Assembly (NCBI GenBank): GCA_963663975.2
Contig: CAXXRA010000011.1
Coordinates: 314,232 to 378,231 of the forward strand
DNA length: 64,000 bases
Direction of reading: 5' to 3'
From: JANQRX01 sp963663975
GTDB lineage: Bacteria; Pseudomonadota; Alphaproteobacteria; Rhizobiales; Kaistiaceae
The notes under the pieces are model-generated. The model was not told the DNA's origin. It did not search any database and was given only the letters and a program-made list of their open reading frames with translations. The translations under genes and the position numbers were made by a program. Below, one piece after another: positions 1-8,435 of the stretch (positions within the stretch are counted from its first letter, which is position 1; the number at the start of each line of letters is the position of its first letter).

Positions 1-279
1 GGCTTCTACGCCGTACATCGCGGGCGTCCATTCTATGACGAACTCTGCGATTTCATGTCATCGGGGCCGACGGTCGTCCAGGTCCTGGAGGGCGAGAACG
101 CGATCGCCAGGAACCGCCAGATCATGGGTGCCACCAATCCGGCCGACGCCGATGCCGGAACGATCCGCAAGGACTACGCGCGCTCCATCGGCGAGAATGC
201 CGTGCACGGGTCCGACGCGCCCGAGACGGCCGCCGAGGAAATCGCCTACTGGTTCTCCGAGGTCGAGATCGTCGGCTGA
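1..279 (+). CDS. ndk: Nucleoside diphosphate kinase, C-terminal part
   Basis: The window opens inside this gene; 92 residues remain. Ndk transfers the gamma phosphate between nucleoside di- and triphosphates through a phosphohistidine, in the cytoplasm. The visible part carries the family block GENAIARNRQIMGATNP followed by the active-site segment ENAVHGSDA, whose His is the phosphorylated residue, and it ends normally at the usual length past that motif. The last 34 bases overlap the 3' end of the convergent moaE. The 5' part and start lie outside the window. Identification is secure. Confidence 0.96.
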   Translation, partial: GFYAVHRGRPFYDELCDFMSSGPTVVQVLEGENAIARNRQIMGATNPADADAGTIRKDYARSIGENAVHGSDAPETAAEEIAYWFSEVEIVG

Positions 280-752
280 TCCGATCCGGCCTCTGCCCAA
301 CGGTCGGCGGCATCATCATCCTGACGCCTGGCCTCGATCCAGGTTCCGGCCTTACCGGATGCCGGATGTTCCTTCTTCCAGAACGGCGCTCGGGTCTTCA
401 GGAAATCCATGGTGAATTCGGCAGCCCGCAACGCCGGCCCGCGATGTTCGGCGGCGGTGACGACCAGAACGATGTTGTCACCCGGCAGCAGCCGGCCATG
501 CCGATGAACGATGGTGATGCCCGACAGCATCCATCGCTGCGTTGCCTCAACCCCCAAACGCCGTAGTTCCGCCTCCGCCATGCCCGGATAGTGTTCGAGC
601 TCCAATGCAGCCAGCGCCCCGTCCTGGTCCCGGCAGACCCCGGTGAAGGTCACGATGGCGCCGACATTTCGCTGGCCGGCGCGCACGAGATCGGCCTCTT
701 TGGCGGCATCGAAGTCGGCCGACTGCACCCGGACCGTGACGGTGGCGGGCAA
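246..752 (-). CDS. moaE: Molybdopterin synthase catalytic (large) subunit MoaE
   Basis: MoaE converts cyclic pyranopterin monophosphate to molybdopterin using sulfur delivered on the C-terminus of MoaD. The protein (168 aa) has the family core: GAIVTFTGVCRD near the N-terminus, LELEHYPGMAEAEL, HRHGRLLPGD, and the catalytic-site region FLKTRAPFWKKE with the conserved Lys residues. The start appears to be TTG at 752, preceded by an AGG-type ribosome site; no ATG or GTG fits the alignment. It lies 6 bp downstream of moaD in the same operon. The C-terminal tail after EARR is low-complexity and is read through the antisense of ndk, which suggests a modest extension. Confidence 0.93.
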   Translation of the reverse strand: MPATVTVRVQSADFDAAKEADLVRAGQRNVGAIVTFTGVCRDQDGALAALELEHYPGMAEAELRRLGVEATQRWMLSGITIVHRHGRLLPGDNIVLVVTAAEHRGPALRAAEFTMDFLKTRAPFWKKEHPASGKAGTWIEARRQDDDAADRWAEAGSDQPTISTSENQ

Positions 753-758
753 GGTTGC

Positions 759-1010
759 CTATCCGCCCGTCATCGGCGGAAACAGTGCGACCTCGCGGGC
801 GTCCGCCAGCGAGGCGTTCCTCGGGGTGTGGACATGATCGACGGCGATCCGCACCGAGGCGCTGTCCTGCAGCGCATGGGCGTATTCCGGGCCGCGTTCG
901 CTCAGCCATGCCAAAAGGTCGTCGGTGGTGCGGACCGCCGGCGGCAGCTCAACCGTTTCTTCCTCGCGGCCGATCCGTTCACGAACCCAGGCGAAGTAGA
1001 CGAGTTTCAA
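759..1010 (-). CDS. moaD: Molybdopterin synthase sulfur carrier subunit MoaD
   Basis: An 83-aa ubiquitin-fold sulfur carrier. It begins MKLVYFAWVRERIG and ends FPPMTGG: the terminal Gly-Gly is the site adenylated by MoeB and thiocarboxylated to donate sulfur in the MoaE reaction. Its start codon overlaps the stop of pgsA by 4 bp (ATGA), so the two are translationally coupled, and moaE follows 6 bp downstream. The length is normal for the family. Confidence 0.95.
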   Translation of the reverse strand: MKLVYFAWVRERIGREEETVELPPAVRTTDDLLAWLSERGPEYAHALQDSASVRIAVDHVHTPRNASLADAREVALFPPMTGG

Positions 1011-1651
1011 TCACCCTCTCCCAGCAAATGGCCAACGCCGGCCCTGAAATAGTCATAGCCGGTGTAAAGGGTGATCAGCGCCGCAATCCACAACAGCAGC
1101 AAGCCGACATAGGTCACCACGCCGACACCCGAGAAATAGTAGTGGAGGATTCTATCGCCGGCCGGGCCCACCAGCAGTGCTCCGATCGCAACCATCTGCA
1201 GCGTTGTTTTCCACTTGGCCAGCCACGTCACCGGAACGCTCACCTGCGCGCCGGCAAGAAACTCCCGCAACCCGGAAACCAGGATTTCGCGGGTCAGGAT
1301 CACGATCGCCGCCAGCACCGACCACTCGCCGATCGTGCCTTCCGAGACCAGCAGCAAGAGCGCCGTTGCGACGATCAGCTTGTCGGCGATCGGGTCGAGC
1401 AGGCCGCCAATGGCTGACTGCTGTTTCCAGGCGCGGGCGAGATAGCCGTCAAAGAAGTCGCTGACGCTGGCGGCGACGAAGACGGCCAAGCTCATCCAGC
1501 GGCTGACGTTGCTCTCAAGCAGGAAAAACACGACCAGCAGCGGCACCGCCAGGATACGGGCGTAGGTCAGGAGATTGGGAACGGCAAACAGATGCGGCGG
1601 CAGACCCGTGGCCGCGGAATCATCGCTCATCCTGCCCGGTTGTTCGGTCAC
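1007..1651 (-). CDS. pgsA: CDP-diacylglycerol--glycerol-3-phosphate 3-phosphatidyltransferase
   Basis: An integral membrane enzyme that makes phosphatidylglycerophosphate, the committed step to phosphatidylglycerol and cardiolipin. The CDP-alcohol phosphotransferase signature is intact at about residues 66-92: DFFDGYLAR, then GGLLDPIADK with the catalytic Asp pair. Hydrophobic segments follow, including VATALLLLVSEG and YVGLLLLWIAALITLY. It sits downstream of uvrC and is coupled to moaD by a 4-bp overlap, an order I recall as common in Rhizobiales. The start could also be the second Met, 7 residues in. Confidence 0.94.
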   Translation of the reverse strand: MTEQPGRMSDDSAATGLPPHLFAVPNLLTYARILAVPLLVVFFLLESNVSRWMSLAVFVAASVSDFFDGYLARAWKQQSAIGGLLDPIADKLIVATALLLLVSEGTIGEWSVLAAIVILTREILVSGLREFLAGAQVSVPVTWLAKWKTTLQMVAIGALLVGPAGDRILHYYFSGVGVVTYVGLLLLWIAALITLYTGYDYFRAGVGHLLGEGD

Positions 1652-1757
1652 ACGGCTTCTCCGTTCGGCCGGCGCGTGTTCCAGCTTCCCCCAAGGTCAG
1701 CGTATCTGATCATCCGCATAGCACATCATGACCGACCGGCCAGGCGCTCAGCGCCCG

Positions 1758-3701
1758 TCAGCCTGCGTTCTCGTGGAAGTAATCATAGATCGTTTTAGCG
1801 GTTTCGTCTGAGATTCCGGTGACCTCGCGCAAATCGTCGATGGCCGCCCGGCCCACCGCCTTGGCCGTTCCGAAGTGACGCAGAAGGGCCCGCTTCCTCA
1901 CCGGTCCGATTCCGGTGATCTCGTCGAGCGGGCTTCTTGCGATGTCCGACTTGCGGCGGGCGCGATGGGAGCCGATGGCGAAACGGTGGGCCTCGTCGCG
2001 AAGCCGCTGGATGAAATACAGCACCGGATCGCGCGGTGGGATGGTGAACGGCTGGCGACCGCGAACATGAAACGTCTCACGTCCGGCGTCGCGATCAGCG
2101 CCCTTGGCGATCCCGATCACTGGAAGATCGGTGATGCCGAGTTCGGCGAAAACTTCCTCGCCCGCGTTCAGTTGACCCCGGCCGCCATCGATCAGGACGA
2201 CATCGGGCCAAGGACCCATCTCGCCGCCGCCCGGCGATCCCTCATGGCCGAGATCGTCTGCTCCCGCCTCGCGCGGACCGGCCTCACGCATCAGCCGGCC
2301 GAAGCGCCGTCTGAGCACTTCCCGCATCATGGCGTAATCGTCCCCAGGCGTCAGCGTTTCGGATCGAATGTTGAATTTGCGGTAATGCGATTTGAAAAAC
2401 CCCTCAGGTCCGGCAACGATCATGGCCCCGACAGCGTTGCTGCCCATAATGTGGCTGTTGTCGAAGACTTCAATGCGACCGGGCGTCTCGCCAAGGTCGA
2501 AAACTTCCGCCAAGCGGGCCAGAAGCCTGCCTTGGGACGACGATTCGGCCAGCGCCCGGCCAAGTGCCTCCTTGGCATTCATCTGCGCCCGGGCGACCAG
2601 GTCGCGTTTCTCGCCGCGACGCGGCACCACCACCGCAACGCGGCGGCCGGCTCGTTCGCTCAGGGCCTCTGCCAGCAGCGCACGCTCCGGGATATCGTGA
2701 GACAGAAGCAACAGCTTGGGCGGCGGTTTGTCGTCGTAGAACTGCGGCAGGAAGGTCGACAGAACGTCCTCGGCCTCATGGCCGGCATCGGCTCGCGGAA
2801 AGTAGGTTCGGTTGCCCCAATTCTGACCGGTTCTGAAGAAGAAGACCTCCACCATCGTGCGCCCGCCCTCCTGGTAACAGGCAAAAACGTCCGCTTCCTC
2901 GACGCCGCCCGGATTGATCCCCTGGTCCGACTGGACGTGGGCGAGCGCCGCGAGCCGGTCGCGATAACGGGCGGCGCTCTCGAAGTCGAGCCGCTCGGCG
3001 GCTGCTTCCATCGCCTCCTGCAAGGTAGCGCGCACTGCCGTGCTGCGCCCGGACAGAAAGCCGCCTGCTTGCTCGACCAAAGCGGCATAATCTTCGTGCG
3101 AGATTTCGCCGGTGCAGGGTGCTGAACAGCGTTTGATCTGAAACAGCAGGCACGGCCGGGTACGGCTTTCGAACACCGCATCCGAGCAGGTGCGGAGCAG
3201 GAATGCGCGTTCAAGCGAGCTGATGGTGCGCCCAACCGCGCCGGCGGAGGCGAAGGGGCCGAAATAGCGGCCCTTGCGGGAGCGGGCGCCGCGGTGCTTG
3301 GCCAGACGCGGGGCAACGTGGTCGCCGGTCAGCAGGATATAGGGAAGCGACTTGTCGTCCCTAAGAAGCACATTGTATCGCGGCCGCAGGCGCTTGATGA
3401 GATTGGCCTCGAGCAGCAGCGCCTCGGTTTCGGTGCGGGTCGACACGAATTCCATCGACGCCGTGGCGTGGATGACGCGCTGGATGCGCGGCGGAACACC
3501 GGAGGGACGGGTGTAGCTCTGGACCCTCTTGCGCAGGCTTCGCGCCTTGCCGACGTAGAGCACGGTGCCCTTGGCATCGATCATGCGGTAGACGCCCGGC
3601 CCGCCAGGGAGCCGCTTGACGATCCCGGCAATGACGGCAGCACCGGTCGGCATCACCGCAGGGGTGGCTTCGGAAGTGCTGTCAGGCGCTTTTTCGATCA
3701 A
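1758..3701 (-). CDS. uvrC: UvrABC excinuclease subunit C
   Basis: The dual-incision nuclease subunit of nucleotide excision repair (647 aa). Domains in order: GIY-YIG nuclease at about residues 33-110 (GGPGVYRMIDAKGTVLYVGK), a Cys-containing region (LLRTCSDAVFESRTRPCLLF), a UVR UvrB-binding helix near RLDFESAARYRDRLAAL, the RNase H-like endonuclease domain (RIEVFDNSHIMGSNAVGAMI, then DVVLIDGGRGQLN), and a C-terminal helix-hairpin-helix pair (ITGIGPVRKRALLRHFG). Its start overlaps the SDR gene stop by 4 bp. A Gly/Glu-rich insert of about 25 residues sits before DVVLIDGG. Confidence 0.97.
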   Translation of the reverse strand: MIEKAPDSTSEATPAVMPTGAAVIAGIVKRLPGGPGVYRMIDAKGTVLYVGKARSLRKRVQSYTRPSGVPPRIQRVIHATASMEFVSTRTETEALLLEANLIKRLRPRYNVLLRDDKSLPYILLTGDHVAPRLAKHRGARSRKGRYFGPFASAGAVGRTISSLERAFLLRTCSDAVFESRTRPCLLFQIKRCSAPCTGEISHEDYAALVEQAGGFLSGRSTAVRATLQEAMEAAAERLDFESAARYRDRLAALAHVQSDQGINPGGVEEADVFACYQEGGRTMVEVFFFRTGQNWGNRTYFPRADAGHEAEDVLSTFLPQFYDDKPPPKLLLLSHDIPERALLAEALSERAGRRVAVVVPRRGEKRDLVARAQMNAKEALGRALAESSSQGRLLARLAEVFDLGETPGRIEVFDNSHIMGSNAVGAMIVAGPEGFFKSHYRKFNIRSETLTPGDDYAMMREVLRRRFGRLMREAGPREAGADDLGHEGSPGGGEMGPWPDVVLIDGGRGQLNAGEEVFAELGITDLPVIGIAKGADRDAGRETFHVRGRQPFTIPPRDPVLYFIQRLRDEAHRFAIGSHRARRKSDIARSPLDEITGIGPVRKRALLRHFGTAKAVGRAAIDDLREVTGISDETAKTIYDYFHENAG

Positions 3702-4465
3702 TCGATGACCTGCTGGTCGATGGTTTCCCAGGCCAGATGCTGACCGCCGTCGAGCGCCACGGTCTGGCCGGTGATCGAAGCATTGTCGACGAAGAATCGC
3801 ACCGCGCGGCCGAACTCCGCAAGTTCGGCGCCTCGCTGGAGCGGCACCGACCTCGTTATCTGGTCGAAGCGCTCGGTTGTCTGGTGCGTGTGCGCCAACG
3901 TCGGTCCCGGAGCGATCCCGTGAACTCTGACCCGCGGTGCCAGGGCTTGTGCCAGGGTCCTGGTCGCGGTGTGCAGCGCGGATTTGGAGAGTTGGTAGGA
4001 GACGTAGACGGGAAGCGGCTTCAACACCCGCTGGTCGAGGATGTTGACGACGTTGCCCTGGACGCCGTCCGCAAGTTGACCGGCAAGCGCCTCGGTCAAA
4101 AATACCGGCGCGGCAAGATTAACCGCGAGCTGCGCCTCCCACGCCGAGCGGTCCAGTTCGCCGATCTCGTCGCGGGCAAACGTGGCGGCGTTGTTGACCA
4201 GCAAAGTCGGGGGTCCGAGGGCCTCGGCGACTTGGGGAATCAGTCCCGGCAATTGCGAGGGGTCGCCGAGATCGCACCCCACCGAACGCGCCCCGCCACC
4301 GCTTCGGCGGATGCGCTCCGCCAAATCTTCGGCCTCCTCTTGCGACCGATTGTAGTGAATCGCCACCGACCAGCCGTGGTCGGCCAGGTCCTGGCAGATC
4401 GCAGCACCGATACGGCGCGCACCACCGGTGACGAGCGCTACGCGTGGGGAGGGGGCCTTTACCAT
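3698..4465 (-). CDS. SDR-family NAD(P)-dependent oxidoreductase
   Basis: A classical short-chain dehydrogenase (255 aa). The nucleotide-binding motif is TGGARRIG near the N-terminus, NNAAT marks the structural strand, and the catalytic Tyr-x-x-x-Lys is in VSYQLSKSALH. The TGGARRIG/NRS pattern resembles the pteridine/dihydromonapterin reductase (FolM-like) branch, but substrate cannot be assigned from sequence. It is the first gene of the leftward uvrC-pgsA-moaDE unit and overlaps uvrC by 4 bp, which suggests co-transcription rather than a shared pathway. Confidence 0.88.
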   Translation of the reverse strand: MVKAPSPRVALVTGGARRIGAAICQDLADHGWSVAIHYNRSQEEAEDLAERIRRSGGGARSVGCDLGDPSQLPGLIPQVAEALGPPTLLVNNAATFARDEIGELDRSAWEAQLAVNLAAPVFLTEALAGQLADGVQGNVVNILDQRVLKPLPVYVSYQLSKSALHTATRTLAQALAPRVRVHGIAPGPTLAHTHQTTERFDQITRSVPLQRGAELAEFGRAVRFFVDNASITGQTVALDGGQHLAWETIDQQVID

Positions 4466-4742
4466 CGCTTAACCATACTTAACGGGTGTGCCGTTGCGGG
4501 ACGCCGAAAACTCGGCTCAACGGCAATCAATTTCCGCGCGGGACCGGCAGAAAACTGTCGTTGAGAGACCAATACGATGTCGATCCACGGCGCGAAATGA
4601 TCATCGTTCCGCCCCTGGTCAGCCGCATTTTGTTAACGCTTACGCCCTATTACCAGCCTCATATCCGCGTCCCGACCAGCGGCTGCAGCTTCGCCCGTCG
4701 TCGCCATCGGATTGGACGCCCGGAACCGACGAGGAAAGTGTC

Positions 4743-5342
4743 ATGTTGCGTATCAACACATCTAGTGCAGTTGCCTTTGCGCTGCTAGCCGGCATCAGCG
4801 CCGCGGCGGCCGGCGATATCGTCACCTACGAGCCGACGCCCGCTCCGGCGGCCTACAGCCCGACCGCGGCGGCCGACTGGACGGGCCCCTATGTGGGGGC
4901 AGTTGGCGGCTACGGTTGGGGTGGCGGTTCGATCGGCCATGACGGTTGGATCGGCGGCGCCTATGGCGGCTACAATTTTCAGCTCACGCCGAACTGGGTC
5001 GTCGGCCTGGAAGGTGACGTCACGGCCACCGGCAAGAAAGGCTCCAGCGGCGCCACCACGGTGTCCAATCCGTGGAATGCCACGGTTCGTGGGCGGCTCG
5101 GTTATTCCATGGACCGCTATCTGCTCTACGGCACCGGCGGGGTGGCCTTCGGTGGCGTCAAGGCCACCGGTGGACCCACCGAGTCCACGACACAGACCGG
5201 CTGGACCGCCGGTGTCGGCATCGAAGCGCTGCTGACCGAGAGGGTGACCGGACGCATCGAGGCTCGCCACACCGATCTCGGCACCAGTGCGCTGAGTTAC
5301 GACTCCAACGACATCATGGTCGGCCTCGGCCTCAACTTCTGA
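4743..5342 (+). CDS. Outer membrane beta-barrel protein (Omp25/Omp31-like)
   Basis: A 199-aa porin-like barrel of the OMP_b-brl type common in Rhizobiales. A signal peptide is clear (MLRINTSSAVAFALLAGISAAAAG), followed by a Pro/Ala-rich linker and then YVGAVGGYGWGGG, the family entry into the barrel. Alternating glycine/aromatic beta strands follow and the protein ends in GLGLNF, with the terminal Phe that serves as the outer-membrane assembly signal. The ATG at 4743 follows a GAGGAAAG ribosome site. About 275 bp of non-coding DNA separate it from the divergent SDR gene; its promoter should lie there. Confidence 0.9.
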   Translation: MLRINTSSAVAFALLAGISAAAAGDIVTYEPTPAPAAYSPTAAADWTGPYVGAVGGYGWGGGSIGHDGWIGGAYGGYNFQLTPNWVVGLEGDVTATGKKGSSGATTVSNPWNATVRGRLGYSMDRYLLYGTGGVAFGGVKATGGPTESTTQTGWTAGVGIEALLTERVTGRIEARHTDLGTSALSYDSNDIMVGLGLNF

Positions 5343-5352
5343 GCTGACCTTC

Positions 5353-5369
5353 GCGGCGGATGCCGCCGC
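5353..5369. terminator. Hairpin between convergent genes
   Basis: A perfect 7-bp GC stem with a 3-nt loop (GCGGCGG-ATG-CCGCCGC) sits 11 bp after the barrel gene stop and 12 bp before the end of the convergent RNase T2 gene. The position suits a bidirectional terminator. There is no T-tract, so intrinsic termination is an inference. Confidence 0.45.
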
Positions 5370-5381
5370 AGCGATATCGGC

Positions 5382-6029
5382 TTAGCGCGCCGACGGAACT
5401 GCGATTTCCGACCCGGTGCAGCGGTCGGCATCGACCTCCTCGCAGCGACGGAAGGCGAGGTCTTTGGTCAGGCAGATCCGAACTTCGGCCATCAGGCCGC
5501 GCCGGCACTGCACCGACATGCCGGTGGCCGACAGTCCCTTGTTGGCCGACGCGAACAGCTCCTCGATCGTGGCCGGGCTCGCCCGCCGATCAGTTGAGCC
5601 GGGCGTCAGCGCCGTGGGCACGGTCACGGCCTCCAGCGCTGCTCTGATGAGGTCAAAATAGGCAGCCTGCGGCAGCCCGGCGCACATGCCGTGTTTTCGC
5701 CATTGGTGGATGGCCAGCCCGCCGTTCGGGAAGATATCGGAATTGTCGTCGATGATGTCTTGGGCCAGCCAACGCGGCTGGGCCGAGGTGCAAAATTCCG
5801 GATAGCCACGCTCGAATTGGGGCCACAGACCGTGAGCCACGAATCCGCGCGGCTCGGCGCACTGATCCTCATCCGGGTCATCGTCGGTCGCGCAATACGT
5901 CGGCGACCATGACAACGACAGGACAAAGAAATCGAAATCGCCTGCTGCCGGCTGCGCCTGGGCTGCGCCGGAAGCCAGGGCAAATGCGGCCAGGATAGTG
6001 CGGAGATTTATGGCCGCACGGCGCGGCAA
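5382..6029 (-). CDS. Ribonuclease T2 family protein, exported
   Basis: An RNase of the T2 family (215 aa) with a signal peptide (FALASGAAQA|QP), so it probably acts in the periplasm or outside on RNA. Both catalytic segments are visible: CAS I as VAHGLWPQ and CAS II as HQWRKHGMC, with both catalytic His residues present. The Glu normally following the first His of CAS II is Gln here and the usual Thr before Cys is Met. Its first codons overlap the end of the upstream small secreted protein by 22 bp, indicating one transcript. Confidence 0.88.
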   Translation of the reverse strand: MPRRAAINLRTILAAFALASGAAQAQPAAGDFDFFVLSLSWSPTYCATDDDPDEDQCAEPRGFVAHGLWPQFERGYPEFCTSAQPRWLAQDIIDDNSDIFPNGGLAIHQWRKHGMCAGLPQAAYFDLIRAALEAVTVPTALTPGSTDRRASPATIEELFASANKGLSATGMSVQCRRGLMAEVRICLTKDLAFRRCEEVDADRCTGSEIAVPSAR

Positions 6030-6469
6030 TGCGCCCCGTAAACCCGGTGAGGGTCAAAGGAGGGAAGGCAGGATTCGACATTCCAGTGGAACGAGGCAAA
6101 ACCCTGCTTGGCTTCAATGAGGTAGACGACCTCGGAGCGTCCTCCGTTCGACAGCCACGCCACGCCACCGCAATAACGGCGGTCGATCAGGCTCGGTCCG
6201 CCGGCACGCAAAGCGTTTTGGCGGACACCGTCGATCTGTTCGATGACGAGGCCGGTATGCAGGATGCGCGGGTCGGCATAAGCAAAACGTGCCGCGATCC
6301 GCGACAGCACCTGAGCCTCGTCGCAGGCCGGCAGGTATCCGCGCTGGCCGTGATGGAGGCCGCCGAAGTGGCCGTAGGTCGTGGCGACCGGCGCCTGGCC
6401 GTAGTCGGCCGCATCAACGCTGGCGATGAAGCCGAACAGGCCCAGGGCCATCAACAGGAGACGCATCAT
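6008..6469 (-). CDS. Small secreted protein of unknown function
   Basis: I do not recognise a family. From the ATG at 6469 (ribosome site GAGGTGGAG just upstream) the product is about 153 aa with a clean signal peptide (MMRLLLMALGLFGFIASVDA). The mature part has four Cys (in PACDEAQ, RRYCGG, ESCLPSF and GAHCRAV), consistent with disulfides, and a central region (VLSRIAARFAYAD ... GLVIEQIDGVR). It is translationally coupled to the RNase T2 gene, so the two may be exported together, for instance as nuclease and helper; that is only an inference from overlap. Confidence 0.75.
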   Translation of the reverse strand: MMRLLLMALGLFGFIASVDAADYGQAPVATTYGHFGGLHHGQRGYLPACDEAQVLSRIAARFAYADPRILHTGLVIEQIDGVRQNALRAGGPSLIDRRYCGGVAWLSNGGRSEVVYLIEAKQGFASFHWNVESCLPSFDPHRVYGAHCRAVRP

Positions 6470-6538
6470 CACTCCACCTCGCGGGTCGTCGAAACAATGC
6501 CCGCAACGCGCCTCGCCGGTCAAGCAAGTGCATAGGCG

Positions 6539-7207
6539 TCAATCGATCGGCGGTGAAAAAAGGGTACCGGGATCGATGCCTGGGGCGTCCGCGAATTCGA
6601 TCCGTGCTCCGACCAGCCTGGCGCGGCCCGACGCAAACATCGCCAGCGCCTGCGGATAGAGCAGATGCTCGAGCCGCAGGACACGGGTGGCAAGCGAGTC
6701 GGCCGTATCGTCGGGGTGCACGCTGACCGCTGCCTGGGCGATGATGGGTCCGTCATCGACCTCCGCGCGTACGACATGAACGGTCGCACCGTGGATCCGG
6801 ATGCCGGATTGCAGGGCGCGTTCGTGGGTATCCAGGCCTCTGAAGGAGGGCAGCAGCGAGGGATGTATGTTGATGATGCGGTCTTGCCAGCGCCGGACGA
6901 AGTCAGCCGACAGAACCTGCATGTAGCCGGCCAGGCAAACGATATCGACCTCGGCCCGTTTGAGCTGGTCGTGCAGGTCGCGCTCCCACTTATGACGATC
7001 GGTGTCGAGCCCGGGCTCGATGATCGCCGTGCGGATTCCAGTGCTCGACGCCACCTCCAGACCCGGAGCATCCTGGCGGCTGGAAATCACCACGACGATC
7101 TCGGCCGGATAGTCGGGAGAGGCTGCCGCCTCGATGAGTGCCGTCAGATTCGAGCCCCGTCCCGAAATCAGGACCGCGACCCGCTTCCTCACCGGCCCGC
7201 CCATCAA
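6539..7207 (-). CDS. purN: Phosphoribosylglycinamide formyltransferase
   Basis: Third step of purine synthesis: formylation of GAR with 10-formyl-THF. The 222-aa protein has the N-terminal VAVLISGRGSNLTALI phosphate-binding loop and the catalytic Asn/His segment INIHPSLLPSFRGLDTHE, with the later Asp in VDDGPIIAQA. The start overlaps the purM stop by 4 bp, so the two purine enzymes are coupled. Confidence 0.96.
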   Translation of the reverse strand: MMGGPVRKRVAVLISGRGSNLTALIEAAASPDYPAEIVVVISSRQDAPGLEVASSTGIRTAIIEPGLDTDRHKWERDLHDQLKRAEVDIVCLAGYMQVLSADFVRRWQDRIINIHPSLLPSFRGLDTHERALQSGIRIHGATVHVVRAEVDDGPIIAQAAVSVHPDDTADSLATRVLRLEHLLYPQALAMFASGRARLVGARIEFADAPGIDPGTLFSPPID

Positions 7208-8283
7208 GGTCGCCCCAGACGGCCGAGATACCTCACCGCCGCGCCACCAGTACGGTCCACGATCTGTCCGATGCGGCGCACGCGGTCGCCGTCCGATTCC
7301 AGAAGGGCTGCCGCGGCGTCGGCCTGCTCGGCGGCCACCACCGCCACCATGCCGATCCCGCCGTTGAAGGTTCGCAGGAATTCGCCATCAGCCATCGCTC
7401 CAAGCTCGCGAACCCAACCCAGAACCCTCGGCAAGTCCAGCGACCCGAGGTCGATCTCCGCCGCCAGGTCCGCATTCAACGCACGCGGCAGGTTCTCGGT
7501 CAGACCGCCACCGGTGATGTGCGCCAGCGCCTTCACGCCGTCGTTGTTGTTCAGGGCCTGCAGCACCGGTTTCACGTAGATCCGGGTCGGCATCAGCAGC
7601 GCGTCGGCAAGCGATTTCTCGTCATCGAATGGCGCGCGCTGGCGGTAGTCCAGCATGGCGTCGGTGACGAGTTTGCGAACCAGCGAGAAACCGTTGGCAT
7701 GAATCCCCGAGGCGGCCAGCCCGAGAAGGGCGTCGCCAGCGGCAATATCGCGGCTCGGCAGGATACGCTCCCGTTCCACCGCGCCAACGGCGAAACCGGC
7801 AAGGTCGAAATCTTTGCCCGAGTAAAGCCCGGGCATCTCCGCGGTCTCGCCACCCAGAAGGGCCGCGCCGGCGGACCGGCAACCGGCGGCGATCCCTTCC
7901 ACGACCTCGGCCGCTGCCCCGGGATCGAGATGGTCGGCGGCATAATAGTCGAGAAAAAACAGCGGCTCGGCACCCTGGACAATGAGATCGTTGACGCACA
8001 TGGCGACCAGATCGATCCCGATCGTTCCAAGTTGACCAGCTTCCACGGCGATGCGCAGCTTGGTGCCTACGCCGTCCGTCGCGGCGACCAGGATGGGATC
8101 GGAGTATCCGGTTGCCTTGAGGTCGAACAGGCCGCCGAACCCGCCGAGCGCACCGAGGCTTCCCTGACGGCGGGTGCTTTCCACCGCCGGTCCGATCATG
8201 GCGACCAGTCTGCTGCCGGCGCCGATGTCGACGCCGGCGTCCGCGTAGCGGGCAGGTGCGGTGTTTCGTCGGGCTTTGACCAT
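7204..8283 (-). CDS. purM: Phosphoribosylformylglycinamidine cyclo-ligase (AIR synthetase)
   Basis: Fifth step of purine biosynthesis, ATP-dependent closure of FGAM to AIR. The start at 8283 gives MVKARRNTAPARYADAGVDI, matching the family N-terminus; the open frame continues upstream but without homology. Further motifs are VAATDGVGTKLRIA, FFLDYYAADHLDP, GGETAEMPGLY and ITGGGLTENLPR. The length of 359 aa is normal. It precedes purN and diverges from a CDP-alcohol phosphatidyltransferase gene 152 bp away. Confidence 0.96.
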   Translation of the reverse strand: MVKARRNTAPARYADAGVDIGAGSRLVAMIGPAVESTRRQGSLGALGGFGGLFDLKATGYSDPILVAATDGVGTKLRIAVEAGQLGTIGIDLVAMCVNDLIVQGAEPLFFLDYYAADHLDPGAAAEVVEGIAAGCRSAGAALLGGETAEMPGLYSGKDFDLAGFAVGAVERERILPSRDIAAGDALLGLAASGIHANGFSLVRKLVTDAMLDYRQRAPFDDEKSLADALLMPTRIYVKPVLQALNNNDGVKALAHITGGGLTENLPRALNADLAAEIDLGSLDLPRVLGWVRELGAMADGEFLRTFNGGIGMVAVVAAEQADAAAALLESDGDRVRRIGQIVDRTGGAAVRYLGRLGRP

Positions 8284-8435
8284 GATCGGTTTGCCGGAGT
8301 GTTCGCAATCTGGCGGCAACAACGCGGCCGCCGCCAAGCCCCCGGGTCTCTTGGCAATGGCGGCGGACGGTGCGATGTCTACCCGAACCGTTGGGCTTCG
8401 CCAACGCGGCCGGCGCAAAGTCGAAGAAAAACCGT

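Noticed and set aside
4488..4742. Longer version of the outer membrane barrel
   Set aside because: The signal peptide begins at 4743 after a good ribosome site; the upstream part is non-coding in character.
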